Assembly: GCA_008828725.1 (NCBI GenBank)
Contig: MEHQ01001214.1
Span: forward strand, 62,001-126,000
From: Saccharina japonica
Lineage: Eukaryota; Sar; Phaeophyceae; Laminariales; Laminariaceae
Length of the DNA stretch: 64,000 nt
Direction of reading: 5' to 3'
This document shows, one piece after another, positions 11,640 through 21,868 of the stretch (the first letter of the stretch is position 1; each line of letters opens with the position of its first letter). The notes under the pieces were generated by a model, which saw only the letters and a list, made by a program, of their open reading frames with translations, had not been told where the DNA came from and ran no database searches. Both the position numbers and the translations under genes were made by a program.

Positions 11640-13590
11640 CAATGTTATCTGAACTCGCCCTACGTATTAACTTTATTTTAGAGTACATCCAAGGTTGGCA
11701 GTATATGTCAAAAACTGCTATACAGGAAGCGGATTGGATTATGACGTTCGGCAGAAGGGTGCAACGGGTGCGTACGGGCGTGGTAGTAGTCTATTTTGTA
11801 TCTGCAGGTATTTTCGGCCTCTTTAAATGCTGAAAAACATCGATGTTCAGGTCATATTCGTATATTCTCACTGGGGGACAACTATTTTGACACGAAGGGA
11901 CAAGCATTTAATGTCCTGCATCCCGCTAGGATTCTATGCAAGCCGCAAAACAAACCGCGCTTGATTCCATACCATGAAACGAACTCGAAAGTCAGCGCTC
12001 TTCCTGGAAAATTCGTGGGATGAAAAACTAAAAGGGCATCGGGGGTAAAAATCAAAATAGTTTGCCTTTGTTACGCGCCAACGGCGGCAGATCCGTGCGT
12101 GCCCCAACGCCAAGCTATTGCCGTCACACTTGGTTCCATCGCGACAGCGAAGGGCGTCTGTGGTCGGGAATTATGCAGCGGGAAGCGAGTCACCCTATGG
12201 TTTCGGATGAGAACGCAGCATGACTCACTGCTGTCTCATAAGAGTACGGGAATATGCTCGTGTAAAGGTGTCTACGATACCGCTCTGCCGGCGTACATAT
12301 AAGGATGTATTTAGTAAATGTATTAACTTAAAACGGTTCTTACGTTTACGGACAAAGTGATACATTTTTATACTTCGTCGTACCACCCTGTCCTGAAATA
12401 GAAGCACCTTTTCTACATCGATATTCATTAAAAAAAGGTTATTATATTTTGGTGCATATTGGTACCAAGTCCTCGTCCTCATGTATGTACTCACACATCA
12501 TTAGCTTGGAGCAGTGTCGCAGGCGCCGCCTGGTGGCCCCTGAAAGAATGATGTGTGTGCCAATCCGAGCCGCACGCACAACTCGGGTGGCTTGCACGTG
12601 AGCTGGAGGTGGGGCGCACTGCTATTGAGCACTACCGTCGGCCTCACAAAATATCTGCGAGACACATGGTGGCAACCCAGGTCATGATTGTGTACCGCTT
12701 TACCACCAGTACATATGAGATACCAGGAATCATGTAGCAGCAGCGAGGCTAACGCCTTCGACTTGATCCTCACGTACGTGGGGGGGTAGCATTGTCATCC
12801 TGCCTGCCGCGAATTTCAAAGGACCACCCGAAAAGCGTGACCTTTTGACGCTCGCACGTCCGTGTTGATGCTTCTACTCTGCGCCCCGGTTCTAGTCATA
12901 CGCATCCAAGCAGCGAGGGCACCTGGCTGCATTTGCCTTCTCAGGAAAGCTCCGAGGCTCATTGCTTGGTAATGTTTTTTCTCCAGAAACACAAAATGCC
13001 GTGCTATTAATAGTTTTTTAGTGGTGACGTGTGGCTTGTTCCCCAGTCGCGGATTCGTTCATTTCCTAAACATTTTTTTTTTCCGGCTGTCGACCACTAA
13101 CGAGCTCGAGATATTGTTTTCCTTTTTCTTACCGTTGAATAAAACCAATACATGACCTCTTGAAGTCCTTTCATTCCAGATCAAAGTGGTAGGTATAAAT
13201 GGCTCCAGACCTAGCACGACGTTGCTACACTGCTGTGTCCGACTGGATAATGCGCTGCACGAGATCTATATACAGCGGCATGACCGTGTTCGTTTACTGT
13301 TGTAAGGGGGATACCATAAGCAGAGGCCAAAATTATTTCAAAACCACGAATACGGCCGTCAAGCAGGAGTGGCGCATGTTATCTGCATGCAGCTCTTGTA
13401 GTAATGAAATCGATTGTCTAGTTATTTCGTTCACACTTCGCGGAGGGTAGACGTATTTCACATATATTGTACGATTTCAATGGTAATTTCCTCTGAGATA
13501 TCGATTTGCATTTTTCAGGCCAGGTTTCGAGGCGTCTTGTCAAGTTTACTCGCGATAAGGTCCACCTCAATGTCCGCTGTTCCCCTGTCG
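11640..13590. other. No gene recognised
   Basis: Mixed sequence without a supported gene. Small frames such as 12099-12302 (+) and 12501-12773 (-) show no motif or convincing splice context. Poly-T runs lie near 13071. Confidence 0.45.
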
Positions 13591-13593
13591 TGC

Positions 13594-14390
13594 CTAGTCT
13601 TTCTCATACCTGCCTACTCTACCGCAGGTGGTCTCGCGCCATGCTCTTGCCCTCACCCGTCGCCAACCTCTGGTTTCACTTGGTCTGCTGTGTTTTTCAC
13701 CTGATCCCCTAGATGGTACCGCCTTCGCACTGCAATTATCGCAAGAGGGGAAACCCTCATATGTTAGGACGGCAGTCTGCGATATTCTTTGATTGCTGCC
13801 CGCCGAGGGTGTGGTTAGGCCACTCAACCCTCCTTGACGTTTTCTCCCAACTGAAGCCTTAAAGATGAGATCGCAACGATGTGGTACTGCAGCATTCATG
13901 GAGGGATTTCCACCTGAAACAAAGGCTTGGAATGCTGCAACAGGTCGAAACTATAATTGTCATTGCTTGGGTCGGTTTCCACTAACGTTCCATTGCAGGC
14001 TGATCGGAACGCCCATCACTTGCCATGCCAACCATCGCCGTTTCGCTGATATTGTTTCCGCTCTGATGGCTGCCTCGTGTTCCGCCTGTTGCCGTGCTTG
14101 CGCCTCGCGTTTTGTGTCACGTCGATCACTACCTTGTCTTTCTATTTTGCATAGCAGGCACAACTGGTATTTCTGCCCTCTTCCCACTGAGTATTTCCAT
14201 CTGCTCCCAAGGCCCAGCTCTACGACCACTGCAACCAACTACCGCTGCAACAGCAATGGGTTGCTTCCGTCGCTGCTTCTGCTGCCGGTGTTATGCGAGT
14301 CGTTTCCTGTCGGGCAACGGCTCGTTGTCGCAGACCGTGGCTACTATCCCGGACACCGAGAGCGCGGACAGAGTGCCCGCTCGAGAGCAT
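13594..14390 (-). CDS. Possible spliced gene, unknown product
   Basis: Three minus-strand frames follow one another with protein-like composition. The first starts at an ATG at 14390. The second (14238-13960) has a charged, probably helical stretch with DRRDTKREAQARQQ and a preceding C-x2-C pair. The third lies at 13899-13594. Introns would have to join them, and candidate GT and AG dinucleotides exist, but no single model stands out. The plus strand also carries frames here. Only the helical segment is suggestive. Confidence 0.2.
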
Positions 14391-14439
14391 GACAGGTGGG
14401 CGCCCTCTCTTCGTGCTTTCGCGATTTTCACGTGATTTA

Positions 14440-15262
14440 CCTCAGGCCAATCTGCGGTAGGGGCGCACCATTGTTTTCTCCAGCATCTTTATTTGAGACC
14501 GACCCGAAAAACGGTTTTATAGGATACTAAACATTCTACCTGATGAATATTTCATGGTCTAACTATGATTTTAGAAACATTGCAAAACGCAAGGATGGAA
14601 GTCCAACGATTATTGGTGAACGCTTCCCGTCGTTCAGAAAACGTTTCAGCCTTAAAAAATGATGTCTCGATCGTAGCACGCGTGCTAGCACGTCCGTCGA
14701 TGTGCGTGTTTTTTTCACGGAAAACGTTTATCTGGCCCTCTACAGGGCGTGCCTTTCGGACTTGAATAATTCCGGATATGAACGATCAACAGGTGCACAT
14801 GCAACTCAGCCAATTGTGTGTTCGCTTGCGATGACGGCAATGTCCAGATTGTCCGCTGCCTTTCCCAATTCCAAGCACACTAAACGAGTTGGAGACGGAG
14901 TCGCGCACTGAGCAGGACGGGGAACTCGCGAGTGCTCCGCTTGTTTCGTTGTGGTTCTTCGGTTTGAACGGAGAGCAGACTGCGACGAAGCATGTGGGCG
15001 GTCAGAGCTGTCGTGAGGCCGGGTTGGTAGCAACGCAACGGTAGCGGTGGTGTCCCTTTTTTCATGTAGTATATCGCATGAGGGCCGCCACATGACACCC
15101 GAAACACGCCTTCCAAGGTTTTTGTTCGCGCAACCCTACAAGCGTTTGTGGGCGTGATCATACTGTAGTCCGAAAACAACTGAAACTAAATTTATTTTCC
15201 GTATCCGATAGATCTCACTCGAGGAGCCCGATCGGTCATAAAAAAAATGCCTCCGCAGACGG
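14440..15262. other. No gene recognised
   Basis: Short frames only. A minus-strand frame at 14880-15179 (99 codons) is open but has no recognised motif. The right end grades into MITE-C-like sequence. Confidence 0.4.
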
Positions 15263-15373
15263 GTGCTACGATACGAGGTTCTGCACCGTTATTCTTTAGC
15301 TGAAATCGTTTCTGAAGGATCGGCCTCCTTAACCCAAACTCGTCTGAATGATGCCATTCTCTGGGTTGCAAAA
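15263..15373 (+). mobile_element. Truncated MITE-C copy
   Basis: This is one half of the MITE-C consensus: a GTGCTACGATA terminus, then a TCGTTTCTGAA block and CCTTAACCCAAACTCGTCTG. It stops where the complete copy at 15374 begins, as if the second copy inserted into or replaced the rest. Confidence 0.65.
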
Positions 15374-15627
15374 GACGCATGCTACGATAGAGGTGCACCA
15401 TGTTTTTTTTTCCGAGCTCCTCACTCAAGGAGCGTCATACCTCACCGAAAAAAAAGGATTTTGGAGGAAAATAAAAGTGCTGCCGGATGATAAATCTCTC
15501 GTGACCGAAGTATACGTGAAACATTATTCGTCACAAAAAATGAAAGTCCGACGAATTTGGGTTGAGGAGCCCGATCGTTCAGAAAACCATCCAGCCAAAA
15601 AGTGCTACCTCTACCGTAGCATGCGTC
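15374..15627. mobile_element. MITE-C, complete 254-bp copy
   Basis: The left terminus is GACGCATGCTACGATAGAGG; the right terminus, reverse-complemented, is GACGCATGCTACGGTAGAGG. The interior carries the family landmarks GAGCTCCTCACT, a GGATTTTGGAGGAAAATAAA block and CCCGATCGTTCAGAAAA. It is nearly the reverse complement of 50250-50496. Too short for a transposase. Small ORFs across it (a CYLYRS-type peptide) recur in other copies and are repeat-derived. Confidence 0.85.
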
Positions 15628-15671
15628 AAAAGTGTCCATTGTATACTTGGGGCACGGCATTCTTCATCGGG

Positions 15672-16140
15672 TGACACGTGCTGCGATAGAGGTAGCACTT
15701 TTAGGCTGATTTGTTTTCTGAACGAGGGTGTTCCTTAAGGGCCCGAATTAACGCGTATAAAATAAATTCAATTTAGAAAAAAATAAAATTCAAATTCGCT
15801 TTTCATTGGTCAACACACGCACCAGCACCAAATATTATGCCCCACATAGATTCTAATCTTTGGTGCTGGTGCGTGTCTTGACCAATGAAAAACGGATTTG
15901 AATATTTTTTTTTTCCAAATTGATTTTTTTTTCTTCTTCGTTAAAACGGGCCCTAACCCCACATCGTCGTAATTTCGTCCTTGGGTTGCACTATTTTGTT
16001 TTATCATTAAGCCATTTGATTGACCATCGGGTAGAAACTTTATTTTCCCTTCGAAAACCGGTTTTGGGTGTGGAAGAGAGATTCTCGCGTGACAACCCTC
16101 CGAAACAAAACAGGGTGCACCTTCACCGTAGCATTCGTCG
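15672..16140. mobile_element. MITE-C copy interrupted by a GGGCCC element
   Basis: Starts with the GTGCTGCGATAGAGGTAGCA terminus at 15675 and reaches the CCTTAA of the family consensus at 15735, where the 15738-15953 element interrupts it. Family sequence resumes at 15955 (AACCCCACATCGTCG) and ends with CACCGTAGCATTCGTC at about 16136. Removing the insert restores the consensus CCTTAACCC. Confidence 0.8.
15738..15953. mobile_element. GGGCCC-terminated MITE inside a MITE-C
   Basis: A ~216-bp element with ends TTAAGGGCCCG and CGGGCCCTAA. Inside, an inverted repeat of about 40 bp (TTTTCATTGGTCAA...GCACCAGCACCA and its complement) makes almost the whole element foldable. It sits at a TTAA in MITE-C, consistent with a TTAA or TA target duplication. 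TTAA targeting is a piggyBac trait; the assignment is inference. Confidence 0.85.
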
Positions 16141-16499
16141 GGTAGCACTTTGTTTTCGTCCAAAATCACTTTTTGGGTGACTCGTCCATCCCATTCATTA
16201 TCCTCGCACTTCGGTCTTTCTCCCTCCCTAGTCGTAACTCAGATCCGGGGTCACAAAGTAGGCTCCTCTCCCTCCTCCCCCACTACGGTTCTTGCCTTGC
16301 ATTTTTATTGCGAGAAGATTTCAGCACTTTCTTCCCTCGTCAACTCTCGTCGAATTTTGCTTACCCACGCTATAATATGCGCTCTCGACAGTCGGTGTCA
16401 TTTGAGCATAAAAACGTCCATGGGGAGAATCGAAACATCGACAACCGGCCCAAAAGGCTTCGTGGCTACCAGTTAGACCACCGGGGCGACGGCTAGTTT

Positions 16500-16580
16500 A
16501 GATTCAATATGAGTATAGAGCTCCTCACGTGAGGAGCTTCAGAAACAAAACACGGTGAGCCTCTACCCTCAAGATAGCAT
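16500..16580. mobile_element. MITE-C terminal fragment
   Basis: GAGCTCCTCACGTGAGGAGC is followed by a run ending in AAGATAGCATGCGTCCAC, matching the right end of complete copies. It lies ~130 bp upstream of the ankyrin-like gene at 16711. Confidence 0.6.
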
Positions 16581-16710
16581 GCGTCCACAGAAGGCGAAAG
16601 TGAACTGCGACCCCTAACGTGGAACGAGAGTCTTGAGCAATCTTCCGACCAATCCCCTAAAACCCAAAAAGTTTCTTCCCCACTGTTTCACATTCAGGAC
16701 TGGGAGCACC

Positions 16711-17778
16711 ATGGCGGGCACTGCAGACATCGACACAGAATCGTCACCGCTCAAACTTCCACTTGACCTCGGCGCAGACGTCGTGACCTTGCTGGTGGAA
16801 CTACTATCCAACCAGTATGTTTTTTTCGCCGGTGTATCAAAGGGGTGGAGAAAAGCTTGGGGGGGGCTTCCGAAATCTACCCAAGCCATTACGGCCGACA
16901 CTTCCATTTCTCAGCTGTCGTGGAGCTTCGACTGCGGTCTGAGGAGAAGTGATGCAGCGTTCGAACGCATAGCCGAACACTGCGGCCTCGACATCATGCA
17001 GTATGCTTGCTCGAACAGGAGTGTCTTGCCATATAGGGCTTGCGTCAAGGCTGCCGCCCGGGGGCACGTCGAGATGATTCGGTGGGCACTCGCCGAAAAT
17101 TGCGGCTGGCGCATGGTGCTGTGCAAAGCAGCGGCGGTCGCGGGCAGTCTGCCTATTCTAAAAATGGCCCGCCTTCTCGACTGCCCATGGGATGAGACTA
17201 CTTGCAGCAAGGCTGCCCATTCCGGGCATCTACATATATTGCAGTGGGCACGGAGTCAAGGCTGCTCTTGGGACAACCAAACGTGCCTGATGGCCGCTTG
17301 GGCCGGTGAGCTGGACGTTCTGAAGTGGGCGCGAGCGCACGGCTGCCCTTGGAATTTTAGCACCTGTTATCATGCCGCCGCCGGAGGGCACCTAGAGGTT
17401 CTTCAGTGGGCTCGAGCGAACGGCGCCGAATGGGGAAAGGACACGACATTCTGGGCTGGCATAACGGGCCACTTGGAGCTGCTTCAGTGGGCGACGGCCC
17501 AAGGTTGTCCTTTGGAACCCCATCATACGTGCAGAAAAGCTGTATCAAACGGCCACCTCAATACGGTTGAGTGGATTATGGCAAGAGGCACTTCCTTGCC
17601 TGTGCATGCCGGCGTCTTGGCAGCTCGGCACGGACACCTTCACATCCTCAAATGGATGCAGGCCAGTCACTACGCCTGGGACGGGGCTACGGTGTGTCAA
17701 GAGGCTGCGAGAGGAGGGCACCTCGACGTGCTCGAGTGGGCCCGAGCGAACGGGTGCGACTCGGGGCGTCGTGTATGA
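16711..17778 (+). CDS. F-box-like/ankyrin-like repeat protein, 3' truncated (ANK-1)
   Basis: A 355-residue open frame. Residues ~23-51 (DVVTLLVELL...VSKGWRKAW) resemble an F-box helix set; this is inference from pattern only. About nine 27-residue repeats follow, with pattern CPWD-x2-TC-x2-AA-x2-GHL-x2-LQWAR-x2-G. Such proteins are usually annotated as ankyrin-repeat proteins and are thought to bind proteins; with an F-box they would be ubiquitin-ligase substrate receptors. The start at 16711 is chosen because it aligns with the 50148 paralogue and follows a splice-acceptor-like TTTCACATTCAG; an in-frame upstream ATG at 16633 lies in sequence without family similarity. The frame ends in the tenth repeat through a frameshift (GCDSGRRV, stop). 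The next frame continues the repeat until a transposon at 17809, and repeat remnants resume at 18898. The gene is probably a pseudogene or encodes a shortened protein. Confidence 0.8.
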   Translation: MAGTADIDTESSPLKLPLDLGADVVTLLVELLSNQYVFFAGVSKGWRKAWGGLPKSTQAITADTSISQLSWSFDCGLRRSDAAFERIAEHCGLDIMQYACSNRSVLPYRACVKAAARGHVEMIRWALAENCGWRMVLCKAAAVAGSLPILKMARLLDCPWDETTCSKAAHSGHLHILQWARSQGCSWDNQTCLMAAWAGELDVLKWARAHGCPWNFSTCYHAAAGGHLEVLQWARANGAEWGKDTTFWAGITGHLELLQWATAQGCPLEPHHTCRKAVSNGHLNTVEWIMARGTSLPVHAGVLAARHGHLHILKWMQASHYAWDGATVCQEAARGGHLDVLEWARANGCDSGRRV

Positions 17779-17808
17779 AGCGTGGCAGACAGGGCAGGTC
17801 ATTCCGTA

Positions 17809-18894
17809 GGGCTGTGAGTCGGCACGACTTCAGTCGCCGACTAGTTATTAGTCGGAATAATAGTCAGTCGTGAAACGGAGGTGCCGACTTTCCGACTTAT
17901 TTGTTTTCCTTAACGGTACGTAGGAAGACGTTTTTAATGCGGGGTACAGCTTTTAACGTGAATTGTTGCGGGCTGCGGATGCCCTCACATGCTCTGTGAC
18001 ACTGCAGCGCTCAGCGAGAGATCCACACACACAAACACGCACACATGGCGGAACATCCCATCTCTCTCGACGGTGCCGACGGCGCCAGCCCTGGCGCACC
18101 CAATGTCAACGCTGAGGGCGGAGATCCCATCGGCGAAGTTGTGGCCATTAGCCGGCCGCGGACCACCTTGGCGAGTGCACGCGACCCCGAAACGTTGCTC
18201 TACCGCGTGAAGCATGAGCAAAGGCGCAGCAAGCCGCTCAGATCCAACAACCCGCTGTAGAAGTTTTTAGGACTTGCCGTCGTCATCGACGCGCGCGTTT
18301 CGCGCAGGTTGGGAGATGCCTTAATAAACGAATAACATCACGGAGGGATCCAAGACCAATTCTTCTGGGGATAAGTTTTGCACCGCTAGCTTGGTGATGA
18401 GTTCGCTTTTTCGCTCGTATCCCCGCCAGGTAGTATTACGACTCAAACAATTGCTGTCACGTTCCTCTAGTCCGGGGTAGATCTACCCGGTACATGCGTT
18501 GTACTTCTCGTCTTTTGTGAATTTCTTGTGTGAACTGAAGATTTTTTGTGCTTTTCGTTCAAAACTTATGTAAATCTAGGTAATATTGTTTGCGATTTTC
18601 TTGCGTAAAATGAAGCCAGATAGCGTAAGTTTGGCCTCCGGCAGCGCCTTCAGCGGGATTCGCGTCCGGGCGCCTCCAGCGGGGCCCCCTCGGCCGGAGG
18701 GGGCTTTCGTGGCTCGGGGCGCCTCCAGCGGGGCCCCCTCGGCCGGAGGGGGCTTTTTTGGCTCGCTTCGCTCGCCTGAGTTTTGTCGGAAAGTCGGCTG
18801 GCTTCGCCAGTCGACTTACCGACTAAAGTCAGCTAGTCAGCTTCACCGACTAGCGACTAGTTATTAGTCGTGAACCGAAACCGACTCACAGCCC
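17809..18894. mobile_element. 1.09-kb TIR element inserted in ANK-1
   Basis: Termini are GGGCTGTGAGTCGG and CCGACTCACAGCCC, each flanked by TA (17807-17808 and 18895-18896), so a TA duplication fits a Tc1/mariner-like mechanism. Subterminal GACTAGTTATTAGTCG-type palindromes occur at both ends. The interior has two copies of a GC-rich hairpin (about 18675-18760) and small frames with no transposase motif, so it is non-autonomous. Its flanks are successive parts of one ankyrin-like repeat. Confidence 0.85.
18675..18762. repeat. Two direct copies of a GC-rich hairpin
   Basis: GCCTCCAGCGGGGCCCCCTC, CGGCCGG and GAGGGGGCTT occur in that order twice, about 50 bp apart. Each copy can fold through GGCCCCCTC/GAGGGGGC. 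Located within the 17809-18894 transposon. Confidence 0.85.
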
Positions 18895-18897
18895 TAT

Positions 18898-19445
18898 AAT
18901 TTCGACATCTTGCAATGGTCTCGGCAAAGTGGCTGTCCCAGGGACTAGCAAGCCTGCGCTGGTATGGCAGTGTAAGGTCGCGTGGGCATTCTACAGTACC
19001 ACAGGCTCGGGCACAAGGGTGCCCATGGGATGGTATTACATTTGCTACGAAGGAAGCTAGCGCGCGTAATTTTGAGGTGAGGAAATGGGCGCGGTTTAAC
19101 GGTTGCCCCTGGGACGAAACCACTTGTGGTACGTAGTGCCGCCGCCGCAGGTCACATGCACTCATTGCAGTGAACGCGGACGCAAGACTGCCCATGGGGC
19201 CATACGACATATAGCAACGCAGCCGGTTGCGGTCACTCCACGATGCTGAGATCGGTACAATGCAACAACTGTCCCTGGGACAAAAACCACATGAATCCTG
19301 ACTGTTTCGGCAGAGCATCTGGATATATAGCAGCGGGCTCTCCCGAGAGGCTGCACATGGGGTGGTAACACGTATGTGGAGTCCCGTTCGGGGGGTCGCA
19401 AATAGTTGAAGAATTGGGCAAGGACAAATGGTTGTCCGCTTCGCT
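18898..19445 (+). pseudogene. Decayed 3' ankyrin-like repeats of ANK-1
   Basis: Immediately after the transposon, translation gives FDILQWSRQSGCPRD, then a stop, then repeat-like text in changing frames. One frame (18915-19136) contains CPWD-x2-TF and KWARFNGCPWDETTC; further on AAAGHMHSLQ and NNCPWDKN are readable. The half-repeat before the insertion (an ADRAGH in a shifted frame) joins to FDILQW across the TA target. At least two in-frame stops and several frameshifts are present, so it cannot be translated as an array. It records about four to five lost repeats. Confidence 0.8.
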
Positions 19446-19569
19446 AAGCAGGCTTCTGAACTAGAATAGTTGTGGTATTTCTTGGAAGCGGGGATGACAG
19501 CGGGAAGGTCATCGCCATGTCAAAGAAGGCACGCGTCCTTTGGTAGAATGAGAGAAGTGTTCTGCGTGC

Positions 19570-19812
19570 TTGAAGTGTCTGGTGGAGGTAGAAGTTGTGA
19601 CACGAGGAAGTGCTTCTGTTGAAACGACGACCTTCGATAATACGGAGGACGCCCTGTTTTCTCTCAATGTGTATGCTGGGGTGCGAGGGGCCAGATGTCC
19701 CGTGCATTTTGTTTTGTCAGATATGACCCCATTCTCACTTTTGGTGCGATACACTTGTATAGGTTGTGCTGTCATGAGTGATATCGTGCTGTGTGCTGCT
19801 ATGACCGATTAG
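19570..19812 (+). CDS. Possible small hypothetical ORF
   Basis: An 80-codon frame of even composition, cysteine-containing, with no ATG at its first codon (TTG). The opposite strand is also open here (19509-19775), so only one can be real. It could be an internal exon. No family is recognised. Confidence 0.15.
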   Translation: MKCLVEVEVVTRGSASVETTTFDNTEDALFSLNVYAGVRGARCPVHFVLSDMTPFSLLVRYTCIGCAVMSDIVLCAAMTD

Positions 19813-20250
19813 ACCAGCCAGTCTGTTGTCCGAACAATCACGAGAGCAAGCCGTCGTAACGACATTGGTACACCAGCCCAGCAGTGACATTAGCATGACA
19901 GGGAGCAAAACTCACAGCGAGAGCCATCAACACAGCGCCGGGTAGCACGACCGCCGCCACTTAAATCGTGTGCACCCAACCAAGAAAATGGGAACCGATT
20001 GCTGGCCTCCCTGCTTTCTATGGGCGTGTTGCTGTCCTATTGATAACATTTCCACGTCGAGACATCACTCGTACAATCGCTTGGCTGTCTTGATGCCAGT
20101 TTCGCTAGGGATACGGCAGCACAGACATCAGACACAAAATATCGTTGCGTGAGTTCCTAGGGATAGGTGCACTATCTATCGGTGTCTTCGTTTTGGAAAA
20201 TGGAATCCTGCCCCCAGCTGACTCCATACCTTCAGGCATCTTTGCGCCGT
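19813..20250. other. No gene recognised
   Basis: No supported feature; short frames only. Confidence 0.4.
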
Positions 20251-20535
20251 TTATGTGGATTTTGGCATTCGATCGTTACAGCAAATATTAGATGATATAG
20301 CTGTGGCTAGGATACTACGCTGCAGGATATTTAGAACCTTTTTCAACGTGCTTCCGTATCGCTGTCGGGCGTTCGAGCGATTTGGAAAGAGGTCCCTACG
20401 TGGCGGCGGGGTGGTTGTATATACAATCTCGCATTCGGCCATAACGGGATCCGATACCCCGATCGGGCCCAACCCCTGAGAGTTGGCACCCGTTTGTATG
20501 GAGTGCACGAGCTCCGTGTGTTTCGAGCCTCTCAT
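20251..20535 (-). CDS. Hypothetical ORF, possible 3' exon of the preceding gene
   Basis: A 94-codon frame starting with ATG; composition is protein-like with no repeats, including a basic/hydrophobic stretch near residues 63-80 (LKKVLNILQRSILATA). It begins 60 bases downstream of the 20596 stop on the same strand. No domain recognised. It may be joined to the upstream frame by splicing. Confidence 0.25.
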   Translation of the reverse strand: MRGSKHTELVHSIQTGANSQGLGPIGVSDPVMAECEIVYTTTPPPRRDLFPNRSNARQRYGSTLKKVLNILQRSILATAISSNICCNDRMPKST

Positions 20536-20595
20536 GGATCCACGACAAACTGGCCGTTGGCCTTCTGAGTACAGACCGCGCTGTCGACCACTACA

Positions 20596-21550
20596 TCAAA
20601 GAAAAGTAGAGATAGGTATTGGGGGGTCGTTGAAGCAGCCGAACGGTTCGTGGATGGGCAGAACCAGAAAGAAAACCGGAGCAGGCTGCGACCGGCATTT
20701 GCGCCGGCCATGGACGGCGTCGTTGGCGGTAATGAGGGGGACGGCGACAAAAGCGACGTCGGTGTAAAAAAGGGTAGGAAATATCTGGCCGACAAAGTAA
20801 CCAGGTGCCCGTCTGCTGGGAGCCGGAGCCCGTGCTCCGTTTGCGTGGAGCCCTTGACGTTCAAGGATGGGTCGGAAAGTCGAGGCGTTGACTCCCTCGT
20901 AGACGAAGGTAGGAGAACAGAATGCATGAGGACCAGTTGCGTCGAGGTAAAGAAGCAACATCCTTGCAGGTATTTGCTGCAGGTGGGCACGCGAGCCGCA
21001 TGCCAGAACAATGTGCCAAGTACGTTTACAGTGAAATCGTATTTGAAGTTGTACAACGTATATCAACCCCTCTAGTACCCTAACGGCCATTTCCAGTCCA
21101 TCAGCAGATATATATTCGCCCTGAGATGCCACCGTGGTAACCTTGTCTGTTGGTAATTAGCACTGCGAGGGCCCCTCTTTCTCGTGCATGGCGCTAAAGT
21201 CGCGAACGTCTCATGGATCGTTAGTTGTGGAGCAAAGATAGTGTGCAGCACGCAACCAGCGTGTCTATTACTCGTGTCCCAGGATGGGTCGGAGCAGGAT
21301 GGGACATACCTAAAGCTCCTCTAATGGAGAGACGGAAATTGTACCACCAGTAGGTATACAAATTGGCTGTACCACATAGGGTCACACTTTGGCCTGTCTC
21401 GGGCATTTTCCCGCAAGACACCTGTACGATATCCCCACATTCTTCCAGAACAGTAACACAGCCATGTTGGGAAAGGTGGTTAGCCGTCAAGCTCTCTACA
21501 GTTGAGCGTTCCTCATTTCTGTGTATGGCTTCCATTTGTCTAGCATACAT
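20596..21550 (-). CDS. Probable two-exon gene, unknown product
   Basis: Exon 1 runs from ATG at 21550 to 21310 and exon 2 from 21146 to the stop at 20596. The 163-base intron begins GTATGT and ends CAACAG after a CTAAT branch-like sequence. The exons join in phase, giving about 263 residues. Exon 1 starts MYARQMEAIHRNEERS and has a GDIVQVSCG segment and a Tyr/Trp-rich patch (LYTYWWYNF). Its layout (charged segment, GD-V-V, aromatic end) loosely recalls a C1q/TNF-type jelly roll, but that is a guess. Exon 2 is hydrophobic in its first third, and further introns within it are possible. The next minus-strand frame (20535-20251, 94 codons, also protein-like) may be a further exon or a separate gene. 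Confidence 0.4.
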
Positions 21551-21868
21551 CTCGACGGCAAGCAGGGTGGCATATATTAATTTGTTACCGCGTAAAAAGA
21601 GACATCACCCTTCAGCATTACCCCTTCTCTGACACGCTAACGTGCCATTAAGCAGCCCAACTAGAAAGCCCACACACAACGGTTATGGCAATACGCGTAA
21701 CCACCACGACGCGTCGCAGCAACAGTGAGTAGTGACACTAAGCTACATAACAGTTGCGCCCCAAATTGTGCGGACAACAGCCGAACCAAATAAGCCACAA
21801 ACACTCTAAGGTCACTGCACTCCTGAAATAGCCGTCTACTCGCTCCGCTTACTCCTGTACGAAGTTTG

